Below, piece after piece: positions 50,933 through 60,370 of a DNA stretch of 64,000 nucleotides. A program made the position numbers and the translations under genes. Within the stretch, counting starts at the first letter, position 1, and each line of letters begins with the position of its first letter. The DNA is from Cryobacterium sp. PH31-O1 (GTDB lineage Bacteria; Actinomycetota; Actinomycetes; Actinomycetales; Microbacteriaceae): the NCBI RefSeq assembly GCF_030063455.1, contig NZ_JASITB010000007.1:1-64000 (forward strand). The letters run 5' to 3'. The notes below the pieces were generated by a model that saw only the letters and a list, made by a program, of their open reading frames with translations, did not search any database and was not told the origin of the DNA.

Positions 50933-52549
50933 ATGACTGTCTACCAGAAAGACATCGAAGGCATCGAGGCCCTCAAGCAGCAGGTTGGAAGCAGCTGGGA
51001 CGCCATCAACCCCGAGTCCGTCGCCCGCATGCGCGCGCAGAACCGGTTCAAGACCGGCCTCGAGATCGCTCAGTACACGGCAGACATCATGCGCAAGGAC
51101 ATGGGGGAGTACGACGCTGACTCCTCCGTTTATACCCAGTCGCTGGGCGTCTGGCACGGTTTCATCGGCCAGCAGAAGATGATCTCGATCAAGAAGCACC
51201 TCAAGACGACGAACAAGCGCTACCTTTACCTGTCCGGCTGGATGGTTGCCGCTCTGCGCAGCGAATTCGGTCCGCTCCCCGACCAGTCCATGCACGAGAA
51301 GACGACGGTTCCTGCCCTCGTCGAGGAGATCTACACCTTTCTCCGCCAGGCCGACGCTCGCGAACTCGACCTGCTCTTCACCGGTCTCGACAACGCCCGC
51401 ACCGTCGGCGACGACGCCAAGGCAGCTGCGCTCCAGACCCAGATCGACAACTTCGAGACCCACGTCGTGCCGATCATCGCCGACATCGATGCCGGCTTCG
51501 GTAACCCCGAGGCTACCTACCTGCTCGCCAAGAAGATGATCGAGGCCGGAGCCTGCGCCATCCAGATCGAGAACCAGGTCTCGGACGAGAAGCAGTGTGG
51601 CCACCAAGACGGCAAGGTCACCGTTCCTCACGAAGACTTCATCGCCAAGCTGAACGCCGTTCGTTACGCGTTCCTTGAGCTCGGCATTGAAAACGGCATC
51701 ATCGTCTCACGCACCGACTCCCTCGGTGCTGGCCTCACGCAGAAGCTTGCCGTGACCTACACTCCCGGCGACCTGGGCGACCAGTACAACTCCTTCCTCG
51801 ACGTCGACGAGATCACCGAAGCCGACCTCGGCAACGGCGATGTCGTCATCAAGCGTGACGGCAAGCTGCTTCGCCCGAAGCGCCTGGCCAGCAACCTGTT
51901 CCAGTTCCGCGCCGGAACCGGCGAGGCCCGCTGCGTACTCGACAGCATCACGTCGCTCAAAAACGGTGCTGACTTGCTGTGGATCGAAACCGAGAAGCCG
52001 CACATCGGCCAGATCGCCGGCATGATGAACGAAGTTCGCAAGGAAATCCCCAACGCCAAGCTGGTTTACAACAACAGCCCGTCGTTCAACTGGACCCTGA
52101 ACTTCCGTCAGCAGGCCTACGACGCGCTCCTCGCCGAGGGCAAGGACGTCTCCGCCTACGATCGTGCCAAGCTCATGAGCGTCGACTACGACGAGACCGA
52201 ACTGGCCCAGAACGCCGACGAGAAGATCCGTACCTTTCAACGCGACAGCTCGAAAGAGGCTGGGATCTTCCACCACCTCATCACCCTGCCGACGTACCAC
52301 ACGGCCGCGCTCTCCACGGATGACCTGGCCAAGGGCTACTTCGCCGACCAGGGCATGCTCGCCTATGTCAAGGGTGTGCAGCGTCGCGAAATTCGTGAGG
52401 GAATTGCCACGGTCAAGCACCAGAACATGTCTGGATCTGACCTCGGTGACAACCACAAGGAGTACTTCGCCGGTGCTGCAGCCCTCAAGGCTGGCGGCGT
52501 GAACAACACGAGCAACCAGTTTGACGAACCGGCCCTGAGCAGCCACTGA
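50933..52549 (+). CDS. aceA: Isocitrate lyase (long, AceA2-like)
   Basis: ATG 50933 follows GGAAAG and gives 538 residues, longer than the 430-residue classical bacterial type and like the AceA2/fungal branch. The catalytic loop is KQCGH (K220-H224), versus KKCGH in classical enzymes; the cysteine acid/base is kept. ADIDAGFGNPEATYLLAKK and IVSRTDSLGA bind magnesium and glyoxylate. It splits isocitrate into glyoxylate and succinate for growth on acetate or fatty acids. Malate synthase is not adjacent. It ends at a 16-bp perfect terminator hairpin. Confidence 0.94.
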   Translation: MTVYQKDIEGIEALKQQVGSSWDAINPESVARMRAQNRFKTGLEIAQYTADIMRKDMGEYDADSSVYTQSLGVWHGFIGQQKMISIKKHLKTTNKRYLYLSGWMVAALRSEFGPLPDQSMHEKTTVPALVEEIYTFLRQADARELDLLFTGLDNARTVGDDAKAAALQTQIDNFETHVVPIIADIDAGFGNPEATYLLAKKMIEAGACAIQIENQVSDEKQCGHQDGKVTVPHEDFIAKLNAVRYAFLELGIENGIIVSRTDSLGAGLTQKLAVTYTPGDLGDQYNSFLDVDEITEADLGNGDVVIKRDGKLLRPKRLASNLFQFRAGTGEARCVLDSITSLKNGADLLWIETEKPHIGQIAGMMNEVRKEIPNAKLVYNNSPSFNWTLNFRQQAYDALLAEGKDVSAYDRAKLMSVDYDETELAQNADEKIRTFQRDSSKEAGIFHHLITLPTYHTAALSTDDLAKGYFADQGMLAYVKGVQRREIREGIATVKHQNMSGSDLGDNHKEYFAGAAALKAGGVNNTSNQFDEPALSSH

Positions 52550-52564
52550 CTCCAACTGCAGTAA

Positions 52565-52600
52565 CGAAGAAGCCCCGGTCACGCGACCGGGGCTTCTTCG
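52565..52600 (+). terminator. Terminator after aceA
   Basis: CGAAGAAGCCCCGGTC (52565-52580) and GACCGGGGCTTCTTCG (52585-52600) form a perfect 16-bp stem with a four-base loop, the longest perfect stem in the window. Confidence 0.92.
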
Positions 52601-52696
52601 CGTGCCGGGGATGTAGCAGCGTTGGGTGGGCCAGCCTCTTTCGCGCGAACTCGCCGGGTCGTTCAGCGTATATCGCTGCGAGAATTAAGGTTAGGC

Positions 52697-54025
52697 ATGG
52701 AACATATCGAAACGATCGTGGTTGGCGCCGGGGTGGCGGGGCTGGCCGCCGCCCGGCTGCTGGCACAGGCCGGCCGCCGCGTCGTAGTGCTCGAGGCCCG
52801 CGACCGCGTCGGCGGCCGTGTGTGTACAGACCGCGCTGACGGGCTGGTCACCGACCTGGGCGCATCCTGGATCCACGGTATAACCGCCAACCCCGTAGCG
52901 GAAGCGGCCGAGGCATTCGGGCTGCCGACCGTGGAGTTTACGGTGGGCGGCTACCAGCCGGACAGCCGCCCGATCGCTTACTACGGTCCGAGCGGTGAAC
53001 GACTGGGTGATGATGCCGCGCGGGCCTTCGCTGACGACGTGCGAGTGGTCGACGCCGCGCTCCTGACGGCGGTCGCCGCTTCGAAAGCGGATGACTCCTA
53101 CCTGCACGTGACCGAGACGGCGCTGGCCAGCCAAGGCTGGGGCGATGAACGCTCGGAACGCGTGCGGGAATTTCTGCAGCACCGAAGCGAGGAGCAATAC
53201 GGGGCGGGGATCGAGGACCTTGCCGCGCACGGCCTCGACGACGATTTCATCGACGGCGACGAAGTGGTTTTCCCGAACGGCTATGACCAGCTGCCAGGGC
53301 GTCTGGCGGCCGGGCTGGACATCCGCTTTGACCACGTCGTCACCCGTGTGCGCTGGTCGACGAAGGGCGTTTCTGTCACGACACCGGGCGGCACGCTGAC
53401 GGCGGATAATGCGGTCGTGACCGTGCCGATCGGCGTGCTCCAGTCGACGGATTTCACCATCGAACCGGCCCTGCCCGAACCGAACGCGGGCGCCCTGGGG
53501 CGCCTCACGATGAACGCTTTCGAGAAGGTTTTTCTGCGGTTTGCGAGCAAGTTCTGGGACGACGAAGTGTATGCGATTCGGCAGCAAGGACCCGAGGGGC
53601 GCCGGTGGCACTCCTGGTACGATCTCACGGCCCTGCACGGAACGCCGACACTGTTGACCTTTGCAGCCGGTCCGGTAGCCAGCGAGATTCGCGAGTGGTC
53701 AGAACAGCAGGTTGTCGACTCGGTCCTCGCGCAACTTCGGCGACTCTATGGCCCACGGGCTGAGCAGCCGACCCGGGTCGACATCACCGCCTGGCAGGAC
53801 GATCCTTTCGCCCACGGTTCTTACGCCTACATGATTCCTGGCTCCACGACAGCGGACCACGACGACCTCGCAACGCCCATCGGCGGGGTGCTGCACATCG
53901 CCGGTGAGGCCACCTGGACGGACGACCCAGCGACCGTCACCGCGGCCCTCTGCTCCGGCCACCGCGCAGCATCGAACATTCTGCACCGGGAGATCCCGAT
54001 AGCCCAGGTCTGGGCTGCCCTCTGA
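52697..54025 (+). CDS. Flavin-containing amine oxidase (polyamine/monoamine oxidase-like)
   Basis: ATG 52697 gives 442 residues. The N-terminal GAGVAGLAAARLLAQAGRRV, then LEARDRVGGRV, is the FAD dinucleotide-binding site; GASWIHG lies in the next strand. GVLHIAGEATWTDDPATVTA at the C-terminus is the second FAD motif. It should oxidise an amine substrate to the aldehyde with release of peroxide. It converges on the ABC-transporter operon, whose decarboxylase could supply an amine; this link is only contextual. Confidence 0.9.
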   Translation: MEHIETIVVGAGVAGLAAARLLAQAGRRVVVLEARDRVGGRVCTDRADGLVTDLGASWIHGITANPVAEAAEAFGLPTVEFTVGGYQPDSRPIAYYGPSGERLGDDAARAFADDVRVVDAALLTAVAASKADDSYLHVTETALASQGWGDERSERVREFLQHRSEEQYGAGIEDLAAHGLDDDFIDGDEVVFPNGYDQLPGRLAAGLDIRFDHVVTRVRWSTKGVSVTTPGGTLTADNAVVTVPIGVLQSTDFTIEPALPEPNAGALGRLTMNAFEKVFLRFASKFWDDEVYAIRQQGPEGRRWHSWYDLTALHGTPTLLTFAAGPVASEIREWSEQQVVDSVLAQLRRLYGPRAEQPTRVDITAWQDDPFAHGSYAYMIPGSTTADHDDLATPIGGVLHIAGEATWTDDPATVTAALCSGHRAASNILHREIPIAQVWAAL

Positions 54026-54067
54026 AGCAGACTCACGGTCCCGCGCAGGACGCTGCCGGTCGCCGTC

Positions 54068-54865
54068 CTATCGCACGCTTTCCAAAAAGTTCTTGGTGCG
54101 TTGGCGTTGAGGATTATCGAACACGTCACCGGGCCTTCCTGCTTCGACCACAACCCCGCCGTCCATAAAGACAACCTGATCCGCAACGCCGCGGGCAAAG
54201 CCGATCTCGTGGGTGACCACGATCATGGTCATTCCTGAGTTCGCGAGCTCGCGCATAACGTCGAGCACGTCGCCGACGAGTTCCGGGTCAAGGGCTGATG
54301 TCGGTTCATCAAACAGCATGAGCTTTGGATCCATGGCGAGCGCCCGAGAGATAGCGACGCGCTGTTGTTGTCCGCCCGAAAGCTGCGCAGGGTAGTGGCT
54401 CGAGAAATCTGCGAGCCCTACCCGATCGAGCAGTTCGAGTCCGCGGGCCTTTGATGCAGCCTTCGGCTTCCCCGAAATTCCGATGGGCGCCTCCGTGATG
54501 TTCTCTAGCGCGGTGAGATGAGGAAACAGGTTGAAGCGCTGAAACACCATGCCGATACTGCGACGCTGTTGCGCGATCTGCTTCGGGGTCATTTCGTGAA
54601 TTTTGTGACCGGCTTGGCGATAACCGATCAGCTCGCCGTCAACTATCACGCGCCCACCGTCGATGGTCTCGAGGTGGTTGATGCAGCGTAACAGCGTCGA
54701 TTTGCCAGAGCCTGACGGTCCAAGCAGCACCGTCACCGTGCCTGAAGGCACGTCGAGCGAGACGTCGCGTAACACCTGGTGGGCGCCAAAACTCTTTCGC
54801 ACTCGCTTTATTTGTACGAGCGCTTCGCCGGTAGCGGCGGTCTGAGCGGGCGAGGTGATCGTCAT
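54068..54865 (-). CDS. Polar amino-acid ABC transporter, ATP-binding subunit
   Basis: The protein has 265 residues. Walker A is GPSGSGKST, the signature is LSGGQQQR, Walker B is [12 protein letters not shown], and the H-loop is in VTHEIGF. The [15 protein letters not shown] insert is typical of the GlnQ/HisP subfamily for polar amino acids. The start overlaps the permease stop by four bases. The spacing to the convergent amine oxidase is only 42 bases. Confidence 0.95.
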   Translation of the reverse strand: MTITSPAQTAATGEALVQIKRVRKSFGAHQVLRDVSLDVPSGTVTVLLGPSGSGKSTLLRCINHLETIDGGRVIVDGELIGYRQAGHKIHEMTPKQIAQQRRSIGMVFQRFNLFPHLTALENITEAPIGISGKPKAASKARGLELLDRVGLADFSSHYPAQLSGGQQQRVAISRALAMDPKLMLFDEPTSALDPELVGDVLDVMRELANSGMTMIVVTHEIGFARGVADQVVFMDGGVVVEAGRPGDVFDNPQRQRTKNFLESVR

Positions 54866-55860
54866 CGTTGCACTCCAATCGGGGTTGTCTCAGGCGTGGG
54901 CTCAGGGCCAGGAATGCGCCGGCTCACGAAAGCCTGTTTCACTCGCTGGAATGGCGTGGGCGGCAGCGAACGACTGGTGCCCCGACCGAAGCGCCGCTCA
55001 AGGTAGTACTGAGGAATGGAGAGCACGCTGGTCATGAACAGATACCAGGCGCTCACAACGATCAGCAGTTCGACCTGCTTAAGATTCTGCGCGGAGATCA
55101 TCGAAGCCTGTGTGTAGAGTTCGAGCACGGCGATTACCGAAAGCAGCGAGGTGTTCTTGAGCATCGAGATGAGTTCGTTTCCCATCGGCGGAATGATCAC
55201 GCGCATGGCCTGGGGAAGCAAAATTCGTCGAAAAGTGTACAACGGGGACATTCCGAGCGAGTAGGAAGCCTCCCGCTGTCCCTCGTCCACGGACACCATG
55301 CCGGCGCGCACGATCTCTGAAGAGTAGGCGGCCTGATTCAGGGTGAGGGCCAGCAGTCCGGCGACGAACGCGGTAACCAACTGGTTGGTCCCGATCTGCC
55401 AGAAGACGATTCCGGTGAAGGGAACTCCCAGAGTGAGCTTTTCGTAAAGCAGTCCGAGGTAGCCCCAGAGCACTATCTGCACCAGCAGGGGGGTGCCACG
55501 AAAGGCCCAGACATAGAACCACGACACCGAGCTGAGCACCGGGTTGGACGAGAGACGCATCGCAGCGACGATGACGGCAAGAACGGTCGAGATCACCATC
55601 GAGATTCCGGTGATCACGATGGTCAGCCAGGCGCCCTCAACGATCCGCTTATCGAAGATGAAGGTTCCCACGGTGCCGAAGTCGATGTTCGGGTTCGTCG
55701 CCACCGAACTGATAAACGCGGCGAGGATGAACAGTACGGCGATCGCGCTAATGATTCGCCATGGGCGGCGCAGCGGGATCGCGACCACATCATGGTCGTT
55801 TGGGTCGGCGACCGGTGTCCCTCCCGACTGTGTCGGGGCGGCATGGTTTGCGATTGTCAT
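54862..55860 (-). CDS. Polar amino-acid ABC transporter, permease subunit
   Basis: The protein has 332 residues. About five membrane helices are visible, preceded by an N-terminal extension of 70 residues with one extra helix. The EAA loop reads [20 protein letters not shown]. It belongs to the HisM/GlnP family. It lies between the binding protein (one-base overlap of stop and start, TAATG) and the ATPase, so the three subunits are coupled. Confidence 0.94.
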   Translation of the reverse strand: MTIANHAAPTQSGGTPVADPNDHDVVAIPLRRPWRIISAIAVLFILAAFISSVATNPNIDFGTVGTFIFDKRIVEGAWLTIVITGISMVISTVLAVIVAAMRLSSNPVLSSVSWFYVWAFRGTPLLVQIVLWGYLGLLYEKLTLGVPFTGIVFWQIGTNQLVTAFVAGLLALTLNQAAYSSEIVRAGMVSVDEGQREASYSLGMSPLYTFRRILLPQAMRVIIPPMGNELISMLKNTSLLSVIAVLELYTQASMISAQNLKQVELLIVVSAWYLFMTSVLSIPQYYLERRFGRGTSRSLPPTPFQRVKQAFVSRRIPGPEPTPETTPIGVQR

Positions 55861-56792
55861 TACTGAGCCGCTCCCCGGTTGACCTCAGCTGATTCGATTG
55901 CGTAGGCAGCGATATTGTTGCGTTCGAGTACGGCTTGGTAGCTACCATCGTCGATGAGCGCCTGCAGGGCCTGCTGAACTGCATCGATCAGATCGCTGCG
56001 GTCCTGCAGTATCCCGATACCGCTGTACACGGGGTTGAATCCTGCGGGGTTCTTCGGATCGCGCACGACCTCGAAGGCCTTTCCATCCTCGACGGTCACG
56101 GCCACGTATTCGGCGACGACGGCGTCGGCGACATAAGCATCGCTCTTACCCGCACGCAGAGCAGTCTGGGCATCAGTGTCAAGTGGCAATTCCATTACGG
56201 TTACCGGGCTCGATCCGCAGTCCATTTGGCGAAGCAGGTCGCCCTGCACGGTTGCCTTCTGCACCGCGACGGTCTTACCGCACAGGTCAAGCTGAGTTCC
56301 GACCTTCTTCGGGTTGCCCTCGGGAACCAAGATCGCAAATCCGCCCATTGAGTAGTCCACGAAGCGCAGCGTCTCTTGGCGTTCGGGAGTGTCGTTCATG
56401 CCGCTCATGATGATGTCATTCTTCTTAGCTTGCAGCGATGGGATGACGGAGTCGAAGGCCTGCTTGTTCAGGGACACGTCGATGTCGAGCTTCTGGCCGA
56501 GTAGCCGACCCAATTCGGGGTCGAAGCCGATCTTGCGATTGTTGTCGTCAAACATTGCCATAGGCGGGAAGGGGATATCGACGGCGATGTCGATCTTGCC
56601 CTTCTTGACAATGTCTTCAGGAAGGAGCGCGTGCAGAGCCGAATCGGCGGTAGTCGTAACCTCGTCACCGGTGGGTAATTCTCGGCCACCACCCGAGCCT
56701 TCATCGCCAGTTCCGGTCGAGCATCCGGAGAGTAAGAGCGCCGCAAGTACGGTGCCGGAACCGAGCAGGGTGAGCTTGCGTGAAAACGTCAT
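55860..56792 (-). CDS. Amino-acid ABC transporter substrate-binding lipoprotein
   Basis: The protein has 310 residues. Signal peptide with lipobox LLSGC (C24), then a Gly/Ser-rich linker and the periplasmic-binding fold: IDIAVDIPFPPMAMFD at strand one and DIIMSGMNDTPERQETL in the ligand cleft. The R/D pair for an amino-acid backbone is expected in MNDTPERQ. The ligand is likely a polar amino acid or an amine derivative. The gene order lysA-like, binding protein, permease, ATPase is a single operon. Confidence 0.94.
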   Translation of the reverse strand: MTFSRKLTLLGSGTVLAALLLSGCSTGTGDEGSGGGRELPTGDEVTTTADSALHALLPEDIVKKGKIDIAVDIPFPPMAMFDDNNRKIGFDPELGRLLGQKLDIDVSLNKQAFDSVIPSLQAKKNDIIMSGMNDTPERQETLRFVDYSMGGFAILVPEGNPKKVGTQLDLCGKTVAVQKATVQGDLLRQMDCGSSPVTVMELPLDTDAQTALRAGKSDAYVADAVVAEYVAVTVEDGKAFEVVRDPKNPAGFNPVYSGIGILQDRSDLIDAVQQALQALIDDGSYQAVLERNNIAAYAIESAEVNRGAAQ

Positions 56793-56810
56793 CGTCTTCC
56801 TGACTTTCTT

Positions 56811-58121
56811 TTAGAGTTTCGCCGCCGCGATCGCGGGGGCGTGAGTGGCGAGTAGGTCGTCGTAGGTTTCGCGGCGCGCGGCAAGGCGAGCTTCACCGTC
56901 CCGCACGAACACGATGGCGGGTTTCAGTGCGCCGTTGTAGTTGTTGGACATCGTGTAGGCATAGGCACCGGTTGCCGACATGACGACAAGATCCCCGACG
57001 CTAACTGGCGGCACCTGGGCACCATCTACGAGCAGGTCACCCGACTCACACTGTCTTCCCACGAGCTGAACGTTCTCGCTCCAGGGTTCATGCAGTCGGT
57101 CAGCGATGATGGCCTCATAGCGCTGCTGCGTGAGGGCGATATCCAACTGGTCGGCCATGCCACCGTCAACCGCCACAAAGGTGTGGCCGGTGCGTTTCAC
57201 CGAGACCACCCGGTAGAGAGTGACTCCCGACCGGGCCACGATTGAGCGGCCAGGTTCAATCATGATTCTGGCGTCTGGCGGCAGGTGTGATTTTGCGGCA
57301 GCGACAATCCGATCGAGGTACTCCTCAACGGACGGTGCCTCCTCTTCATAGGTGTAATTGATGCCGAGGCCGCCGCCCACGTCGTAGGTATCAAAGGTGC
57401 CAACGGACGATATCTTCTCAACCGCCTCGGCGAATTGGTCTGTATCGAGGATCTGGGAGCCGATGTGCAGGTGCACTCCGAAAAACTCCATCAGGGGGTG
57501 TGCATTCATCCTCTCTATTGCGTGAGCAGCCTGATCCATGGGGAGGCCGAACTTCGACTCGAGCCCGCCGGTTGCCTGTGAGGCATGGGTCTTGGCTTCA
57601 ACGCCTGGAATGACGCGCAACAGCAATCGCTGCGATCGGGTGAGCAGTCTCTCAAGCCGGTCGAGTTCGTCCTCGTTGTCAACGATGATCGTTCCCACGC
57701 GCGCGTCGAGGGCCATCGTGAGCTCGGCATCGGTCTTTGCGTTGCCGTGGAAGTAGAGCCGCTCAGGATCCACCCCTCCAGCCAGGGCAAGCTGCAGTTC
57801 GCCACCTCCAGCGATGTCGACCGAAAGGCCCTCCGCTTGCGCAATGCGGTACATACCGACGGCCGGCAGAGACTTCGAGGCGTAGAGCACCTCGGAGTTC
57901 GGCCAGCGGGAGCTCAGCCCATCAATGAATCGACGGATCTGACGGCGTAGTCCCGTCTCGTCGTAGATGTGCAGCGGAGTACCAAAGCGTTCGGCGAGCT
58001 CGGTTACCGTGACGCCGCCTATCTCCAGCACGCCATCGGCGGTCGTGCCGCTCTCCTCGGGCAGGATTCGCCACAGCTCGCCGAGCCGGGAGCCGGGAGG
58101 GGCAGGTTGGTGGACGGTCAT
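56811..58121 (-). CDS. Diaminopimelate decarboxylase-like enzyme (second LysA paralogue)
   Basis: ATG 58121 follows GAGGAA and gives 436 residues. Fold-III PLP decarboxylase: PLP lysine K83 in YASKSLP, HIGSQI and GGGLGINY for PLP phosphate binding, EPGRSIVARSG, and the partner-subunit motif RQCESGDLL. The residues known for meso-diaminopimelate binding appear kept, but a second lysA is encoded at 63680 by argS. Being first in an operon with an amino-acid transporter, it may act on a scavenged amino acid (for example a D-amino acid) rather than in lysine synthesis. Confidence 0.88.
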   Translation of the reverse strand: MTVHQPAPPGSRLGELWRILPEESGTTADGVLEIGGVTVTELAERFGTPLHIYDETGLRRQIRRFIDGLSSRWPNSEVLYASKSLPAVGMYRIAQAEGLSVDIAGGGELQLALAGGVDPERLYFHGNAKTDAELTMALDARVGTIIVDNEDELDRLERLLTRSQRLLLRVIPGVEAKTHASQATGGLESKFGLPMDQAAHAIERMNAHPLMEFFGVHLHIGSQILDTDQFAEAVEKISSVGTFDTYDVGGGLGINYTYEEEAPSVEEYLDRIVAAAKSHLPPDARIMIEPGRSIVARSGVTLYRVVSVKRTGHTFVAVDGGMADQLDIALTQQRYEAIIADRLHEPWSENVQLVGRQCESGDLLVDGAQVPPVSVGDLVVMSATGAYAYTMSNNYNGALKPAIVFVRDGEARLAARRETYDDLLATHAPAIAAAKL

Positions 58122-58183
58122 GGAATTTCCTCTTTCAGGCGACTTCGGTGTCGCTCGGCCAAGAATACTTTTCAAATTCCATG
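58119..58183. promoter_or_regulatory. Inverted repeat in the lysA-like/pucR divergent promoter region
   Basis: CATGGAATTT (58119-58128, overlapping the start codon of the decarboxylase gene) is repeated in inverse as AAATTCCATG (58174-58183), 45 bases apart. It lies between divergent genes of a regulator and its likely target, as expected of an operator, but it may be chance. Confidence 0.4.
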
Positions 58184-58215
58184 GAAACATTGTTGATTTC
58201 GCATATATTTACCGT

Positions 58216-59856
58216 ATGACTTCAGGTATTCCGACAACGCCGCTGCGGTCGTTTCAGCCCCGGCGAATGCCCGCGTCACCGGTTGCGCGCGTCGAACTCG
58301 ATGCCTTACTGGCCCTACTCGGCCCGCGTACTGCGCAGTCCGTAGGCGGAGCAACGGGTGCTGCGGCCGTCACCGGCACTGAGTTTCTAGACGTATCCGA
58401 TGAATTACTCGACGCCGGTGGCATGCTCTTTCTGCTCCCCTCAGCGTCTTCGCTGAGTTCCGCCCGGCTCGGTGCGCTTGCCGCAGCCGCGGCCGCGGCT
58501 GGGGCTGCGGGAATCGCCCTTAAGAGCAGCCCTGAACGGATTCCGGCGCTCGCCGCCGTTTCAGAGACGAGTGGTCTGCCGATCATTCGTGTCGCAGATC
58601 GGATCAGCTGGCGGTTGCTCGACGGCCAACTCACTCGCTACCTCGGTGAAGCCGCGCATAAGGAGTCTGCGCCGGAGGGGCGGGGTCAGGGGGAACCCTT
58701 GTTCGCTATCGCGAACGAGCTTGCCGAGGTGTTCGGCGGATCCGTCGCGATCGAAGATTTGGATCGTCGTATTCTCGCCTATTCATCGGTGCCGGGGCAG
58801 GTCATTGACACGCTGCGCACCCACGGAATTCTCTCTCGGCAGGTACCAGAGTCCCTTTTCAACGATGACCAATACCGCACGGTTCTGCGAACCGAAGGCC
58901 CCGTCGTGTACCCACGCCTTGATGAGGAGGAGCCACGGGTCGCCATCGCAATTCGAGCCGGAAATGTGCCGCTCGGCAGCGTGTGGGCGATCGATGCCCA
59001 TCCGAGTCCAAAGCTCAGTCCTGAACGCGAGAGCGCGATCCGACGAGCGGCCACGCTCGCTAGTGCCCTCTTGCTCGACGATCTCAGGCTGCGCGAAGCG
59101 AATCAACGCCCCCGAGAGGACCGACTACGCTCTCTCCTCACCGGCATCGATACCACAGGCAGCGAGTTCGCTGAGCTGGGGATCCCGGAGGAGTCGGGCG
59201 CCACGCTGCTCGTCTTTGCGCTGCCAAGCGAAGATCCGGTAGCGCTTTCCCAACTGCGTACTGCCGCGCTGCGCTATCTTTGGCTGGATCGGCCCGACGC
59301 CGTCGCCGTCGCCCATCGAGGCCGGGTTTACGCGCTTCTGCCCGCTACCGCCATTGCTACGGTGCATCAGGCCGCTACCGCTCTACTTCCGCTCCTGGAC
59401 CGTCTCGTACTTCCGGGTACGCGCGTCGCACTTGCAGGGCCAGCCCTTCGTTCCGGGGAGGTTGCGTCTACCCGGGCGCTCGCGGATCGACTAATTGATT
59501 CAGCGACGAAATCGAACGACCCGGGGATTGCGCGCATTCTCACAGTCGAGGCGTTGCGGCCATTGCTAGTGATCGAAGGCTGCGCCGAGTTGTTTGGCTC
59601 CTCATCTGAGCTGCGTGACCCGGCAATTTCGGCTCTATGGGATTCTGCTTCAACCCGACCGATCGCCGAGACGATATTGGTCTGGCTGCAGTGTTTTGGT
59701 AATGTGGCGCTCGCCGCCACCGAGCTTGGCGTGCACGAGAACACAGTACGGCACCGTTTGCGGCGAGCTACGCAGGCGCACGGCATCAAGCTCGAGCGCG
59801 CCGACGATCGACTCGCCGCGTGGTTGCAACTCCGAGCGGGGGCCATGCGCTTGTGA
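58216..59856 (+). CDS. PucR-family transcriptional regulator
   Basis: The protein has 546 residues. The N-terminal third is a PucR ligand-sensing domain (LLDAGGMLFLLPSA, then GIALKSSPERIP); the middle is a GGDEF-like/GAF-type sensor (LAEVFGGSVAIEDLDRRILA). The C-terminal end has the PucR helix-turn-helix (NVALAATELGVHENTVRHRL). PucR regulators control purine, amine or amino-acid use. It is divergent from the ABC/decarboxylase operon and its most likely target. ATG 58216 lies just after TATATT, without a ribosome-binding site, so a leaderless transcript or the downstream ATG 58267 are both possible. Confidence 0.88.
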   Translation: MTSGIPTTPLRSFQPRRMPASPVARVELDALLALLGPRTAQSVGGATGAAAVTGTEFLDVSDELLDAGGMLFLLPSASSLSSARLGALAAAAAAAGAAGIALKSSPERIPALAAVSETSGLPIIRVADRISWRLLDGQLTRYLGEAAHKESAPEGRGQGEPLFAIANELAEVFGGSVAIEDLDRRILAYSSVPGQVIDTLRTHGILSRQVPESLFNDDQYRTVLRTEGPVVYPRLDEEEPRVAIAIRAGNVPLGSVWAIDAHPSPKLSPERESAIRRAATLASALLLDDLRLREANQRPREDRLRSLLTGIDTTGSEFAELGIPEESGATLLVFALPSEDPVALSQLRTAALRYLWLDRPDAVAVAHRGRVYALLPATAIATVHQAATALLPLLDRLVLPGTRVALAGPALRSGEVASTRALADRLIDSATKSNDPGIARILTVEALRPLLVIEGCAELFGSSSELRDPAISALWDSASTRPIAETILVWLQCFGNVALAATELGVHENTVRHRLRRATQAHGIKLERADDRLAAWLQLRAGAMRL

Positions 59857-59889
59857 GGCGGTCATTCTCCTGCCACCTTTTATGACATC

Positions 59890-60065
59890 ACGCGAGAGCT
59901 GTGCTGCTTGCGGACTCATTCCAAGCCGTTGTCCGATACGCTCCCAACTCAGCCCCGTCAGGCGAGCGGATGCGACGGCAGACTGCAGCAATTGCCCGGC
60001 CTGTTCCGCGCTTTGTTGCGTCAGACCGATTAAATCGAGGTCGGTCTCTAGCCGCCCAGCGAGGG
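59890..60065 (-). pseudogene. Possible remnant of a small helix-turn-helix gene
   Basis: On the minus strand one frame reads LIGLTQQSAEQAGQLLQ, then a helix-turn-helix-like RLTGLSWERIGQRLGMSPQAAQ. The frame is closed upstream by TGA and has no clear start. Downstream it runs on antisense to pucR without a proper stop. The pattern (GLSWERIGQRLG.SPQAA) resembles the small regulator at 30656 (GSSWAVIARILG..PQTA). It looks like a decayed relative, though a real gene with an unusual start cannot be excluded. Confidence 0.45.
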
Positions 60066-60240
60066 TCGGAGCGACGAGGCCCGGTCATATCTGAGAGGGC
60101 GACGCGCAGGCGGCCGTCGGGGCCGTCGTTCAACGATGAAAACGATTGTGAGCAAACTGTGGGCAAACCACGATTTGCCGACATCAGGGGAAGCGGCGGA
60201 AGATGCTTAGTTCCGCGTAATTACGCGAAACTTAAGTGTG

Positions 60241-60312
60241 TGCCCCCAGGCAGATTCGAACTGCCGCCCCTGCCTCCGGAGGGCAGTGCTCTATCCCCTG
60301 AGCTATGGGGGC
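60241..60312 (-). tRNA. tRNA-Arg (anticodon CCG)
   Basis: The minus strand folds into a complete cloverleaf of 72 bases: acceptor GCCCCCA/TGGGGGC, D arm GCTC/GAGC, anticodon stem CTGCC/GGCAG with loop CTCCGGA, and T arm GGCAG TTCGAAT CTGCC. CCA is not encoded. The anticodon CCG reads the arginine codon CGG. It lies about 780 bases from argS. Confidence 0.95.
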
Positions 60313-60370
60313 CAGGGTGGTTCAAGGTTAGCATCATGACCCGGCCGCCAAGACCCACCGCGAGAACGTG

